Positions 35,660 through 45,064 of a stretch of 64,000 nt of DNA are shown here, one piece after another. The translations under genes were made by a program, and so were the position numbers. Origin of the DNA: Massilia oculi (GTDB taxonomy: Bacteria > Pseudomonadota > Gammaproteobacteria > Burkholderiales > Burkholderiaceae_D); assembly GCF_003143515.1 (NCBI RefSeq), contig NZ_CP029343.1, positions 4,154,001 through 4,218,000 of the forward strand, written 5' to 3'. Position 1 is the stretch's first letter. Each line of letters begins with the position of its first letter. The notes beneath the pieces are model-generated. The model searched no databases and was not told the DNA's origin. It saw only the letters and a list, made by a program, of their open reading frames with translations.

Positions 35660-36585
35660 ACTTCCAGCAGCTGCGCTCGGTCCGTGAAGCGGCCCGCCGC
35701 GATTTCAATTTGACCGAAGTGGCCAACGCCCTGTTCACCTCGCAGCCGGGCGTGTCGCGCCAGATCCGCGAGCTCGAAGAGGAGCTGGGCGTGGTCATCT
35801 TCGAGCGTAACGGCAAGCGCCTGACCGGCCTGACGCCGCCAGGCAAGGGCATCCTGCGCATCGTCGAGAAGCTGCTGGTCGAAGCCGAGAACCTGCAGCA
35901 GGCCAGCCGCGAATACGCGGCCCAGGACAGCGGCACGCTCACGGTCGCCGTCACCCACACCCAGGCGCGCTATGCGCTGCCGCAGGTGGTGCAGTCGTTC
36001 CGCGCCGCCTTCCCCAATGTGCGCATCGCCCTGCAGCAAAGCGCGCCGGAACACATCGCCGAATGGGTGGCGTCGGGCAAGGCCGACATCGGGATCGCGA
36101 CCGAGGGCCTGTCGGCCTTCCCCGACCTGGTGTCCTTCCCGTGCTACCGCTGGAGCCACCTGATCGTGGCGCCCGAGGGGCACCCGATCTTCTCGAGCGG
36201 CTCGCCGCTGCGCCTGGAAGACCTGGCCGAGCACCCCCTGATCACCTACGACGTCGGCTTCACGGGCCGCAGCCACATCGACGCGGCCTTCGTCGAAGCC
36301 GGGCTGGCGCCGGACATCGTGCTCACCGCGATGGATTCGGACGTCATCAAGCAGTACGTGTCGCTGGGACTGGGCGTGGGCATCGTGGCCTCGATGGCCT
36401 TCGACCATGGCCGCGACAAGGGCCTGCGCGCGATCGAAGCCTCGCACCTGTTCGCCCAGAACGTGACGCGCCTGGCGGTGCGCCGCGGCAGCTATCTGCG
36501 CGCGTATGCCTTCCACTTCATCGAGCGCTTCGCCCAGGGTTATACGCGGGCGGATATCGAGAAGGCGATCGCGACGGCGGAATGA
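35656..36585 (+). CDS. cysB: LysR-type regulator of the CysB family
   Basis: 309 residues. It starts [37 protein letters not shown], the CysB/Cbl helix-turn-helix region, followed by the periplasmic-binding-like effector domain ([30 protein letters not shown]). CysB activates sulfate assimilation genes when sulfur is limiting, with N-acetylserine as inducer. Being last in the transporter operon, it probably governs its own operon. Confidence 0.92.
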   Translation: MNFQQLRSVREAARRDFNLTEVANALFTSQPGVSRQIRELEEELGVVIFERNGKRLTGLTPPGKGILRIVEKLLVEAENLQQASREYAAQDSGTLTVAVTHTQARYALPQVVQSFRAAFPNVRIALQQSAPEHIAEWVASGKADIGIATEGLSAFPDLVSFPCYRWSHLIVAPEGHPIFSSGSPLRLEDLAEHPLITYDVGFTGRSHIDAAFVEAGLAPDIVLTAMDSDVIKQYVSLGLGVGIVASMAFDHGRDKGLRAIEASHLFAQNVTRLAVRRGSYLRAYAFHFIERFAQGYTRADIEKAIATAE

Positions 36586-36587
36586 AG

Positions 36588-36608
36588 AAACGGGGCGACG
36601 CCCCGTTT
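36588..36608 (+). terminator. Terminator of the cys operon
   Basis: Stem AACGGGGC / GCCCCGTT with a 3-nt loop and a short T run, directly after the cysB stop and eight bases before the IS1595 element. Confidence 0.8.
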
Positions 36609-36615
36609 TGTTGAT
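36608..36615. repeat. Left 8-bp target duplication of IS1595 element
   Basis: TTGTTGAT precedes the element; TTGTTTAT (37686-37693) follows it, seven of eight identical. Confidence 0.55.
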
Positions 36616-37685
36616 GGCGCTGTACCCGTTAGATATGGATGAGCATTGAACTGCTGAGCTGACCCGCGGTCCAACCCCGGTTGTCATCGATCGGGAGCGC
36701 GCAATGAAAGCGCCGGAGTTTGCGAAGCTGTTCAACGGGTTGCCGCTGCTGAACCAGCGGCAGCGGCAGCAGGTGCTCGCCGTCCTGCATCCGGCAGCCG
36801 GGCTCGACCGAGTGATCGCCCTCATCGGCGAGATCCGGTCAAAGGAGCGCTGCTGCCCGGATTGCGGCTGCGAGCGTTGTCACCGCCATGGCCGGGCCAA
36901 CGGCCTGCAACGCTTTCGCTGCCGCGCGTGCGGCCGCACCTTCAACGACCTGACCGGCACGCCGCTGGCGCGGCTCAGGCACAAGGACAAGTGGCTCGAC
37001 TACCTGGACACGATGCTCGATTCCCGCACGGTCCGTTCTGCGGCCAAGCGGGTCGGCGTGCACCCGAACACGACGTTTCGCTGGCGCCACCGCTTCCTTG
37101 AGCGGGTCAAGGACGACCGGCCCGAGCGCCTGGCCGGCATCGTCGAGGCCGACGAGATGTTCCTGCTCGAATCGCAGAAGGGGTCGCGCAAGCTCCATCG
37201 CCCTCCGCGCGAACGCGGTGGCAGGGCCGCCCTGCGCGGCATTTCACGTCACCTCGACTGCATCCTGGTGGCGCGCGACCGCAGCGGACAGACCATCGAT
37301 GCCGTCACCGGCCGCGGCGCCTTGAAGGTGACCCAACTGATCAAGCACCTGCTGCCGAAACTCGATTCGCAAGCGCTGCTGGTCACCGACGCCAACGCCG
37401 CCTACCGCGCCTTCGCCCAAGCCCATGGCATTGCGCATCAGGCCGTCAATCTCAGCGCCGGCGAGCGGGTGCGCAGCGGCGTCGAGGGCGCGATCCATGT
37501 TCAACATGTGAACGCTTATCATCGGCGCTTCAAGGAATGGCTGGCGCGCTTCCATGGCGTGGCGTCGCGCTCGCTACCCAACTACCTTGGCTGGCATTGG
37601 GCGATCGATGGTGGGAGGGTCACTTCCGTCGAGCAATTGCTGCGTATCGCATTCAAGGTCATCAACAGATAACGATGACAGCGCC
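36616..37685 (+). mobile_element. IS1595-family insertion sequence (1070 bp)
   Basis: The ends are inverted repeats beginning GGCGCTGT. The left reads GGCGCTGTACCCGTTA and the right, read inward, GGCGCTGTCATCGTTA. The transposase gene fills the interior, and an 8-bp duplication with one mismatch flanks it, the length expected for IS1595. It is inserted just after the cys operon terminator. Confidence 0.82.
36704..37672 (+). CDS. IS1595-family transposase
   Basis: 322 residues. An N-terminal zinc ribbon (CCPDCGCERC and RCRACG, about 50-75) is followed by a helix-turn-helix (AAKRVGVHPNTTFRWRHRF). The ISXO2-like DDE core has D in EADEMFLLE, D in LVTDANAAY and the N-x-YH-x-x-FK motif (VNAYHRRFKEW). 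Full length with no disruption, so probably active. Confidence 0.93.
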   Translation: MKAPEFAKLFNGLPLLNQRQRQQVLAVLHPAAGLDRVIALIGEIRSKERCCPDCGCERCHRHGRANGLQRFRCRACGRTFNDLTGTPLARLRHKDKWLDYLDTMLDSRTVRSAAKRVGVHPNTTFRWRHRFLERVKDDRPERLAGIVEADEMFLLESQKGSRKLHRPPRERGGRAALRGISRHLDCILVARDRSGQTIDAVTGRGALKVTQLIKHLLPKLDSQALLVTDANAAYRAFAQAHGIAHQAVNLSAGERVRSGVEGAIHVQHVNAYHRRFKEWLARFHGVASRSLPNYLGWHWAIDGGRVTSVEQLLRIAFKVINR

Positions 37686-37724
37686 TTGTTTATTGTCCTT
37701 GTTTATTGTCCCGGTTTATTGGCC
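37686..37724. repeat. Three tandem 13-bp units
   Basis: TTGTTTATTGTCC occurs twice in direct succession and is followed by a third diverged unit (CGGTTTATTGGCC) that overlaps the end of the aldo/keto reductase gene. The first unit contains the right IS target duplication. Confidence 0.6.
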
Positions 37725-38768
37725 AGGATTGGTGATCCGTCCGTGGATCTCATTGATCCGTTTGACCACCTCATCACCGAGCACGATCTCGGCCGCATCG
37801 ATGTTTTCCCCGAGCTGCGCCAGCGTCGTCGCCCCGACGATGGTCGAGCCCATGAACCAGCGCGAATAGCACCAGGCCAGCGCCATCTGCGCCGGCGTCA
37901 AGCCGTGCTCGCGCGCGAGCGCCGCATACTCGCGGGTGGCCTCGAACACGCTCGGCCGCAGATAACGCGGACTCCAGGTCGGCGGATAGATCGTCAGGCG
38001 GCCGCGCGCCTGCGGGTCGTCGACGTACTTGGCGCTCAGCTGGCCGAAGGCGAGCGGGCTGTAGGCCAGCAGGCTCACGTCTTCTCGGTAGCAGACTTCG
38101 TCCAGCAAGGTGGACTCGAAGGCGCGCGCCGTCAGGTTGTACAGATTCTGGATGGTGGCGATGCGCGGCAGGCCGTGGAGTTCGGCCTGCTTGATGAATT
38201 CGCACACGCCCCACGGGCTTTCGTTCGACACGCCGATGTGGCGGATCTTGCCCTCCTTGACCAGGTCGGCCAGGGCGCGCAGGGTATCCTCGATCGCCAC
38301 GCCGTCGCGTTCCTTGCGCGGATCGAACTGATTGGCGCCGAAGATCGGCACGTTGCGGCTCGGCCAGTGCAGCTGGTAGAGGTCGATGTAGTCGGTCTGC
38401 AGGCGCCGCAGGCTGGCGTCGACGGCGGCGCGCAGGTTGGCGGCGTCGTGGTTGTGCTTCGCGCCGCGGATCCAGGCCTGGTTGCCGTTCGGGCCGGCGA
38501 TCTTGGTCGCCAGCACCAGCTTGTCGCGACCGCCGCGCGCCTTGAGCCAGGAGCCGATGAAGCGCTCGGTCGAACCCTGGGTCGCCGCGTTCGGCGGCAC
38601 CGGATACAACTCGGCGGTATCGATGAAGTTGATGCCGCGCCCGAGGGCGTAATCGAGTTGAGCGTGCGCTTCCTGCTCGGTATTCTGCTCGCCGAAGGTC
38701 ATCGTGCCGAGGCAGACGGTGCTCACCTCGAGGTCGGTGCGGCCCAGCTTCTTGCGCTGCATGCTCAT
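37716..38768 (-). CDS. NADP(H)-dependent aldo/keto reductase (Tas-like)
   Basis: 350 residues from the ATG at 38768 that overlaps the pyrD stop. AKR barrel with the catalytic tetrad region [13 protein letters not shown] (Asp, Tyr), [10 protein letters not shown] (Lys) and [12 protein letters not shown] (His). C-terminal cofactor helix [18 protein letters not shown]. It reduces carbonyl compounds; the natural substrate is unknown. Confidence 0.88.
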   Translation of the reverse strand: MSMQRKKLGRTDLEVSTVCLGTMTFGEQNTEQEAHAQLDYALGRGINFIDTAELYPVPPNAATQGSTERFIGSWLKARGGRDKLVLATKIAGPNGNQAWIRGAKHNHDAANLRAAVDASLRRLQTDYIDLYQLHWPSRNVPIFGANQFDPRKERDGVAIEDTLRALADLVKEGKIRHIGVSNESPWGVCEFIKQAELHGLPRIATIQNLYNLTARAFESTLLDEVCYREDVSLLAYSPLAFGQLSAKYVDDPQARGRLTIYPPTWSPRYLRPSVFEATREYAALAREHGLTPAQMALAWCYSRWFMGSTIVGATTLAQLGENIDAAEIVLGDEVVKRINEIHGRITNPGQ

Positions 38769-39823
38769 TTCTTTTTCTTCGCGCCGGTGTCGCGCAGCGC
38801 GTCGGCGCATTCGCGCACCAGGCCCGGGCCGGCGTAGATCAGGCCACTGTACAGCTGCACCAGCTTGGCGCCGGCGGCGATCTTGGCCTTCGCGTCCTGG
38901 CCCCGCATGATGCCGCCCACGCCGATGATCGGGATGTCGTCGCGCAGCTCGGTCTTGAGCGCGCGGATCACGATGTTCGACTGCTCGAACACCGGGGCGC
39001 CCGAGAGGCCGCCGGCCTGCTGCGCGTGCTTCATGCCTTCGACGTCGCGCCGGTTGAGCGTGGTGTTGGTGGCGATCACGCCGTCGATCTTGTGGCGCAG
39101 CAGGGCGCCGGCGATGTCGCGGATCTGGTCGCCGTCGACGTCGGGAGCGATCTTGAGCGCGATCGGCACGTAGTGGCCGTGGTGGTCGGCCAGCTTGGTC
39201 TGCTCCGCCTTCAGCTGCGCCAGCAGGTCGTCGAGTTCCGAGGCGCCCTGCAACTGGCGCAGGTTCTTGGTGTTGGGCGACGAGATGTTGACCGTCACAT
39301 AGCTCGCATACGGGTAGACCTTGCGCAGGCAGTGCAGGTAATCCTCGGCCGCGCGTTCGATCGGCGTGTCGGCGTTCTTGCCGATGTTCAGGCCCAGCAC
39401 GCCCTGGCGCTCCTGGTAGAAGCGCGAGGCCTGCACATTGGCCACGAAGGCATCGACGCCGCCGTTGTTGAAGCCCATGCGGTTGATGATGCCGCGCGCG
39501 CGCGGCAGGCGGAATATGCGCGGCTTGGGGTTGCCGGCCTGGCCACGCGGGGTCACGGTGCCGATCTCGATCGAGCCGAAGCCGAGCGCGGCCAGGCCGT
39601 CGATGTAAGCGCCATCCTTGTCCAGGCCGGCGGCCAGGCCGACCGGATTGGGGAAGGTGATGCCCATGACGGTGCGTGGGTCGGGCAGGGGCTTCCTGAA
39701 CGCGCCCGTCAGGCCGAGCGCGCCGGCGCGGCGCAGCATGGGCAGGGTCAGGTTGTGGGCCGTCTCGGGATCGAGCGAAAACAGTGCGGGGCGAACGAGG
39801 GTGTACAGAAATTTATCGGGCAT
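38765..39823 (-). CDS. pyrD: Dihydroorotate dehydrogenase (quinone), class 2
   Basis: 352 residues. The N-terminal amphipathic helix region ([20 protein letters not shown]) targets the membrane. FMN barrel with [12 protein letters not shown], the catalytic-Ser loop [12 protein letters not shown] and [12 protein letters not shown]. It oxidises dihydroorotate with ubiquinone in pyrimidine synthesis. Ends in KKKK; translationally coupled to the reductase gene. Confidence 0.96.
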   Translation of the reverse strand: MPDKFLYTLVRPALFSLDPETAHNLTLPMLRRAGALGLTGAFRKPLPDPRTVMGITFPNPVGLAAGLDKDGAYIDGLAALGFGSIEIGTVTPRGQAGNPKPRIFRLPRARGIINRMGFNNGGVDAFVANVQASRFYQERQGVLGLNIGKNADTPIERAAEDYLHCLRKVYPYASYVTVNISSPNTKNLRQLQGASELDDLLAQLKAEQTKLADHHGHYVPIALKIAPDVDGDQIRDIAGALLRHKIDGVIATNTTLNRRDVEGMKHAQQAGGLSGAPVFEQSNIVIRALKTELRDDIPIIGVGGIMRGQDAKAKIAAGAKLVQLYSGLIYAGPGLVRECADALRDTGAKKKK

Positions 39824-39912
39824 GGGGAACTCAGTTAAGTTTTCCCCATCATTTTAACTTGACGCGCTGCGGCATACGTCTTCGAGTGTCAACGACTTTG
39901 TTAGCACTTGTA

Positions 39913-40662
39913 TCACATGGCCGCGCCGGGCCCCTGGCGCTGCAGCACGGCCCATTCACAGTCGATGCGGGCTTCCAGCGGCCGGAAATTGATCTTGTAG
40001 GCCATCTTGGGACTCTGTTCGATCCAGTACCCGAGATAAACGTAGGACAATCCCAGCTCGTGGGCCTGGTTCACCTGCCACAGGATATTGTAGGTGCCAT
40101 AGGAGGCGTCCTCGACGTCGGGATCGAAGAAGGTGTACACCGACGACAGGCCGTCGGACAGGACGTCGATGATCGACACCATGCGCAGCAGGCCGTCCGG
40201 CTCGCGGAATTCGACCAGGCGCGTGTTGACGCGGCTTTGCAGCAGGAACTGGGCGTACTGGTCGCGGCTGTCCTGGTCCATGCCGCCGCCCACGTGGCGC
40301 GTGGTCTGGTAGCGCAGGTAGAGCGCGTAGTGCTCGTCGGAGAAGGCCAGGTTGGCCACCATCGCGACCAGGTCGCCATGGCGTTTCCAGGCGCGGCGCT
40401 GGGTGCGGTTGGGCCTGAAGTCGGCGCACTTGACGCGCACCGGGATGCAGGCCTGGCAGCCGTCGCAATAGGGGCGGTAGGTGAAGATGCCGCTGCGCCG
40501 GAAGCCGTTCTTGACCAGTTCGGAATACACGTCGGCATTGATCAGGTGCGACGGCGTGGCGACCTGCGAGCGCGCCTGGCGCGCGTCGAGATAGCTGCAG
40601 GGATAGGGCGCCGTCGTGTAGAACTGCAGCGTCGCGAATGGCAGGTCGTGTAGGTGCGTCAT
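39913..40662 (-). CDS. bpt: Aspartate/glutamate leucyltransferase (Ate1-like)
   Basis: 249 residues. N-terminal Cys motif ([14 protein letters not shown] and [13 protein letters not shown]) and the C-terminal ATE domain ([20 protein letters not shown]). Bpt attaches Leu to N-terminal Asp or Glu, making the protein a substrate of ClpS/ClpAP. It sits 63 bp downstream of aat, which modifies the complementary N-terminal residues, so both branches of the N-degron pathway are encoded together. Confidence 0.93.
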   Translation of the reverse strand: MTHLHDLPFATLQFYTTAPYPCSYLDARQARSQVATPSHLINADVYSELVKNGFRRSGIFTYRPYCDGCQACIPVRVKCADFRPNRTQRRAWKRHGDLVAMVANLAFSDEHYALYLRYQTTRHVGGGMDQDSRDQYAQFLLQSRVNTRLVEFREPDGLLRMVSIIDVLSDGLSSVYTFFDPDVEDASYGTYNILWQVNQAHELGLSYVYLGYWIEQSPKMAYKINFRPLEARIDCEWAVLQRQGPGAAM

Positions 40663-40725
40663 GCAAAAAACTCTCGAGACGACGTGTGATGAGCCTATTC
40701 TAGCGAAAACCCGCCGGTGATACCG

Positions 40726-41559
40726 TTAGCCATCCAACGGTATCGCGGGCGAATTGCCGGTCTTGTCGGGCGCTGCCGCGGATCCGGCGGGCGCTGCGGA
40801 TGTCGCCGACGGTGCGCCCTCTGGCGCTGCGAACGGCGAGGCGACCGTCCAGTCACGGATGGGCGGCTCGGCGATGGCGGCGCGCAGGTGCTCCAGGAAA
40901 CGGCTGCGCGGGATCGGCGCCGCGCCGAGCGAGGCCAGGTGACCGGTCTCCTGCTGGCAGTCGACCATCTGCACGCCATGCCGGCGCAGGAAGGCCACCA
41001 GGTAGGCCAGCGCGACCTTGGAAGCGTCGGACACGCGTGCGAACATCGATTCGCCGTAGAACATGCGGCCTATGCAGACGCCGTAGGCGCCGCCGACCAG
41101 TTCGCCGTCGAGCCAGACTTCGGACGAGTGGGCATAGCCCAGCGCGTGCAGGCCGCTGTAGCCGTCGATGATCTCGCCCGAAATCCAGGTGCCGGGACCA
41201 TCGCGGCGCGGCGCGGCGCAGGCGCGCATCACGTCGCTGAAGGCGGAGTCGAAGCGCACGTCCCAGTGGCGGCCGCCGCCGCGGCCCCCTTCGAGGCGGC
41301 TGCGCTCGACCTTGCGCAGCGTCTTGGCCAGGCTGTCGCTGATCTTGAACTCGTTTGTGTACAGCACCATGCGCGGGTCGGTGCTCCACCACAGGATGGG
41401 CTGGCCTTCGGAAAACCAGGGAAAGATGCCGTTGCGGTAAGCCTGCAGCAGGCGCGGCGACGACAGGTCGGCGCCGGCCGCGAGCAGGCCCGGCGCTTCG
41501 ACCGTCAATGCCTTGGATACGTCGGGAAACGGCGTATCGGTCTCGAGCCAGGGAATCAT
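40726..41559 (-). CDS. aat: Leucyl/phenylalanyl-tRNA-protein transferase
   Basis: 277 residues. The conserved core follows the Aat pattern: [71 protein letters not shown]. It transfers Leu or Phe to N-terminal Lys or Arg. The final ~45 residues are an Ala/Ser/Gly-rich extension beyond the usual end. It starts one base after the Nudix stop. Confidence 0.95.
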   Translation of the reverse strand: MIPWLETDTPFPDVSKALTVEAPGLLAAGADLSSPRLLQAYRNGIFPWFSEGQPILWWSTDPRMVLYTNEFKISDSLAKTLRKVERSRLEGGRGGGRHWDVRFDSAFSDVMRACAAPRRDGPGTWISGEIIDGYSGLHALGYAHSSEVWLDGELVGGAYGVCIGRMFYGESMFARVSDASKVALAYLVAFLRRHGVQMVDCQQETGHLASLGAAPIPRSRFLEHLRAAIAEPPIRDWTVASPFAAPEGAPSATSAAPAGSAAAPDKTGNSPAIPLDG

Positions 41560-41560
41560 C

Positions 41561-42142
41561 TCAGTCCGGTTCGCGTGGGGCGATCATCGGGCGATGGATG
41601 TCGCGGCTGTGAAAGTCAAAGCTGCCGCCCTCGCGCACTTTGATCCGGTCGGCGAAGAACAGTTCCAGCGTGGTGCGGATGGTGGGGAAGGCCAGGTCGT
41701 CCCAGGGGATCTCCTCTTCGCTGAACAAGCGCACGTCCAGGCTCTCGATGCCGGCCGCGAAGTCGAGGTCGAGCAGGCGCGCCCGGTAGAACAGGTGGAC
41801 CTGGTGCACGTGGGCCACGTTGAGCAGGGTGAACAAGGGCCCGAGCTCGACGTTGGCGCCGGCTTCTTCCTCGGTCTCGCGCACGGCGGCCTGCTCGGTG
41901 GTCTCTTCGTTTTCCATGAAGCCGGCCGGCAGGGTCCAGTAGCCGTAGCGCGGCTCGATCGCGCGCTTGCACAGCAGGACCTGGAGTCGGCCCTCGGCCT
42001 CCCACACGGGGATCGAGCCGATCACGAGTTTCGGATTCTGATAGTGGATCGTGTTGCAATGGGTGCAGACGTAGCGCGGCCGGTTGTCGCCTTCGGGAAT
42101 GGAAAGCAGGACGGGGTGGGCGCACTCGGAGCAGAATTTCAT
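41561..42142 (-). CDS. Nudix hydrolase with N-terminal zinc ribbon
   Basis: 193 residues from the ATG at 42142; an ATG at 42163 would add seven. An N-terminal zinc ribbon ([20 protein letters not shown]) precedes the Nudix domain, whose box reads [27 protein letters not shown] with the required REtEEEaG. It resembles NudC-like or ADP-ribose-type pyrophosphatases; the substrate is uncertain. First gene of the minus-strand unit with aat. Confidence 0.85.
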   Translation of the reverse strand: MKFCSECAHPVLLSIPEGDNRPRYVCTHCNTIHYQNPKLVIGSIPVWEAEGRLQVLLCKRAIEPRYGYWTLPAGFMENEETTEQAAVRETEEEAGANVELGPLFTLLNVAHVHQVHLFYRARLLDLDFAAGIESLDVRLFSEEEIPWDDLAFPTIRTTLELFFADRIKVREGGSFDFHSRDIHRPMIAPREPD

Positions 42143-42286
42143 GGTCGTGTGACGAGTTGGCATTGCCCTTACTTTACACCGAATGCGGGGGCGATAGGGC
42201 AGCGCTCGGGTACTCGGCAGGGCCGGTCGTTGGTGCAGGCCATCAGATATATCGTGTTGCAATCGCATATGGCCACGGTATTGCAT

Positions 42287-42315
42287 TTGCCTAATAAGGG
42301 GAATGCGCGTATAAT
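42287..42315 (+). promoter_or_regulatory. Sigma-70 promoter of tRNA-fMet
   Basis: -35 TTGCCT (42287-42292), 17-bp spacer, perfect -10 TATAAT (42310-42315), followed about 14 bp later by the mature tRNA start. Confidence 0.82.
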
Positions 42316-42328
42316 TCATTTCATCAGA

Positions 42329-42405
42329 CGCGGGGTGGAGCAGTCTGGCAGCTCGTCGGGCTCATAACCCGAAGGTCACAGGTTCAAATCCTGTCCCCGC
42401 AACCA
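42329..42405 (+). tRNA. Initiator tRNA-fMet (anticodon CAT)
   Basis: 77 nt with CCA encoded. Initiator features are the mismatched C1-A72 at the acceptor end (CGCGGGG against CCCCGCA) and three G-C pairs closing the anticodon stem (TCGGGCTCATAACCCGA). T arm ACAGG-TTCAAAT-CCTGT. Confidence 0.96.
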
Positions 42406-42611
42406 GATCCGAAGCCGTTGATTCGCAAGAGTCAGCGGCTTTTCCGTTTTGAGGCCGGCTGTTTCAGGCAAGGCGAATTCCTTTCCCCGCCTTGACGGCC
42501 TCGACGCAGGTCAAACCCGCTCGCCTCGGCTGCAATGCACACGGGCCCGTCCTGTCCAACCCTGCGAACCGCCGCGCGCATGCGCCATGGCGACATTCAG
42601 GGGCGATGACC

Positions 42612-43025
42612 ATGATCTATGTAGACGACATCAACGAGGCCTGGGGCTGGGTCGGCATGAGCGCCGTTGAAGTTCTCGGGGCCAATGCCTTCGGCAACCT
42701 CATCATCCGTGACGAGGACGACCATTTCTGGTGCCTGCGTCCGCAAGAACTGGTGTGCGAGCCGCTGGCGCGCAGCCGCGCCGCGCTCGACGCGCTGGCC
42801 TACAACCAGGATTTCCTCAACGACTGGTACATGCCCGAGGCGGTGCGCCTGGCCGAAGCGGCGCTGGGGCCGCTGACCGAGGGGCGCAAATACTGTCTCA
42901 AGATTCCCAGCGCGCTGGGCGGGCACTACGGCTGCGACAACCTGGCCACCGTGCCGCTGGCCGAGCTCATCCGGTTCTCGGGCGAGGGCGCGCAGCAGTT
43001 CGATGGCTTGCCGCGCTGGAACTGA
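42612..43025 (+). CDS. Tdi1/DUF1851-like immunity protein
   Basis: 137 residues from the ATG at 42612 (AGGGG eight bases upstream); an in-frame ATG at 42606 is also possible. The middle follows the DUF1851 pattern found in type VI immunity proteins such as Tdi1: W..VG..AVEVLGANAFGNLIIRDEDDHFWCLRPQEL, then LKIPSALGGHYGCDNLATVPLAELIRFSGE. No toxin or secretion gene lies nearby. It is either an orphan immunity gene or a relative with another role. Confidence 0.65.
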   Translation: MIYVDDINEAWGWVGMSAVEVLGANAFGNLIIRDEDDHFWCLRPQELVCEPLARSRAALDALAYNQDFLNDWYMPEAVRLAEAALGPLTEGRKYCLKIPSALGGHYGCDNLATVPLAELIRFSGEGAQQFDGLPRWN

Positions 43026-43050
43026 CGTTCCGGGCAAGGCCCGCGCCGCG

Positions 43051-44103
43051 CTATTCCTTGCGCGGCGCGGCCTGGGGGCGCAGGCGTCCGGCGACGATCT
43101 GCCACGCGACCGACGGCACGGACAGTGGCAGCACGGGGTCCATCGCCAGGTGGCGGCGCAACAGCGAGCCATTGATGGTCTTGCGATGCGCCAGCCGGTG
43201 GACGATGTCCTTGAGCATGGTCTGGCGCAAGAACCGGAGCTTGGCGCGGTTGCGTCCCTGTTGCTCGGCGTTGAGCTTGAACAGGCGCGGCAGCGCAAGC
43301 TCGAGTTTGGTTTCGTAGTGCAGGCGGTCCATCGACTTTTCGGTGCCCCAGCCCGAGCCGGCATAGATGTTGACGCCGCGGCCGTACGTCACTTCCGGCG
43401 TGGTGCCAAAGACGTAGTTTTTCGTCAGCGTGCTCAGCGTCAGCCAGAACAGGAAGTCCTCGCCGGCATAGACGAATTCCTCGCGAAAACGCAGGTCGGC
43501 GAACTTGCGGAAGCGGTACACGACGGTCGACGTGCCGATGACGTTGGCGCCGAGGATCTGTTCCGTCATGTCGCCGCGGTACTGGGCCACCGGGTATCTG
43601 CCGGGCAACACCGCGTGCGCGTCTTTCCTGAACACCGTGCTCTGCTCGAACACGGTTGCCGACTGGCCAAGGCGGAAGAAATCCGAAAAATAAAAGTCGT
43701 TGCCCGGCGCCAGGGCGGCGTTCGCATGCAGCAGGTGCGTCGCGTGCCACTCGTCGTCCGAATCCAGGAAAGCCACGTAGTCGCACCGCGGCGACACGCT
43801 GTCGAGCCCCTTGTTGCGCGCCGCGGCGGGTCCGCCGTTCGGCTGTTCGATCACGCGGATGTTCAGGTGCGGCCAGCGCCGCTGCACGGCCTCCACTTCA
43901 CCCCGCGCCGGCACCGGCGAGCTGTCGTCGACCACGATGACTTCGGCAGGGTACAACTGCTGGCCGGCGATCGAGGCCAGCGCCTTCTGCAGGACGCCTT
44001 CCTGGCGCTGGAAATAGGGAATCACGACGGCGATCGCCGCACTCGCAGGCGCGGCGACAGCGGTGCCGGCGCTGCTGGAGGAAGTGAAAATCGGGGTGCT
44101 CAT
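43051..44103 (-). CDS. Family 2 glycosyltransferase
   Basis: 350 residues from the ATG at 44103. GT-A fold: AIAVVIPYFQRQEGVLQKALASI, nucleotide-sugar Asp in VIVVDDSSP, GGPAAARNKGLD, and the DxD-type metal site FLDSDDEW. The C-terminal ~150 residues are helical and basic. It probably decorates a cell-surface glycan; acceptor and sugar are unknown. Not in an operon with other polysaccharide genes. Confidence 0.85.
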   Translation of the reverse strand: MSTPIFTSSSSAGTAVAAPASAAIAVVIPYFQRQEGVLQKALASIAGQQLYPAEVIVVDDSSPVPARGEVEAVQRRWPHLNIRVIEQPNGGPAAARNKGLDSVSPRCDYVAFLDSDDEWHATHLLHANAALAPGNDFYFSDFFRLGQSATVFEQSTVFRKDAHAVLPGRYPVAQYRGDMTEQILGANVIGTSTVVYRFRKFADLRFREEFVYAGEDFLFWLTLSTLTKNYVFGTTPEVTYGRGVNIYAGSGWGTEKSMDRLHYETKLELALPRLFKLNAEQQGRNRAKLRFLRQTMLKDIVHRLAHRKTINGSLLRRHLAMDPVLPLSVPSVAWQIVAGRLRPQAAPRKE

Positions 44104-44185
44104 GTTGCTGAATATATCACACGTCCTTGCCTGGACGACGTCCCTATTTCCAATTGAAAACACCGCCAGGTGGTGTTCCCGCCCG

Positions 44186-45064
44186 CTACTCGGCCAGGCT
44201 GGCCCACAGGTAGGCCGCCGCCATGGTGCGGTGCGGCGCATAGCGCGCCAGCAGGCGCTGGGCTTCGGCCAGGGTCGGCCGCTGGGCGCTGCCTGTCAGG
44301 TGATGCAGGGCGGCGCGTACGGCCACGTCGCCTTCCAGTGAACAATCCGGGTAGCCATAGCCGCGCAGCAGCACGTAATTGACGGTCCAGGGGCCGATGC
44401 CCTTGATCGCCAGCAGCTCCTCGCTCACCCTGGCGGCGTCGCGACAGCGGTCGAGCGCCAGGCTGCCGTCGACCGCCATGCGCGCCACGCGCAGCACGGT
44501 CTCGGCCTTCGCGCGCGAGAACTTGCGGCTGGTCAGGTCTTCCAGGGCGAGACGGGCGACGTCTTGCGCTTCCGGATAGCACCACAGCCCGCTCGAATGC
44601 GGGCGACCGGCCAGCTGGATCAGCGTGCGGCGCAGCGCGATCGCGAAGGTCAGGTTGATCTGCTGGCCGATGATGGCCCAGGTGAGCGCTTCGAACACGG
44701 TGGCCGACTGCACGATGCGCAGGCCGGGCTGGCGCGCCAGCATGGGGCCGAGCACGGGATCGCCGTGGACGAAGGCGGCGAAAGCAGCCGGGTCGATGCG
44801 CAGGCCCAGCACGTTCAGCAGCGCGTCCTGGACCAGGGCCTCCAGCGCCGGCGTGGCCGGGCCATCGCAGGCGATGCGGCAGCGGGCCTGGCGGCCGTCG
44901 AAACGGATGTCGAGCAGGGTCGGCACGCCGTCCAGCAGCACGCCCTTGCGCAGCCCTTCCGGCGACACCTGCTCGGCCACGCCTTCGGCGTCGCGGCCAT
45001 GGAAGGCGATGACGTCGGCGACGCGGTAGCCCGGCGGCAGGATAATGTCCTGCGTCGTCTCCAT
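44186..45064 (-). CDS. alkA: DNA-3-methyladenine glycosylase II
   Basis: 292 residues from the ATG at 45064, overlapping the transporter stop by one base. AlkA N-terminal domain followed by HhH-GPD: IIGQQINLTFAIALRRTLIQLAG, hairpin LLAIKGIGPWTVNYVLLRGYGYPD, then the catalytic Asp in LEGDVAVRAAL. It removes alkylated purines in base excision repair. Coupled to the EamA gene. Confidence 0.9.
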   Translation of the reverse strand: METTQDIILPPGYRVADVIAFHGRDAEGVAEQVSPEGLRKGVLLDGVPTLLDIRFDGRQARCRIACDGPATPALEALVQDALLNVLGLRIDPAAFAAFVHGDPVLGPMLARQPGLRIVQSATVFEALTWAIIGQQINLTFAIALRRTLIQLAGRPHSSGLWCYPEAQDVARLALEDLTSRKFSRAKAETVLRVARMAVDGSLALDRCRDAARVSEELLAIKGIGPWTVNYVLLRGYGYPDCSLEGDVAVRAALHHLTGSAQRPTLAEAQRLLARYAPHRTMAAAYLWASLAE

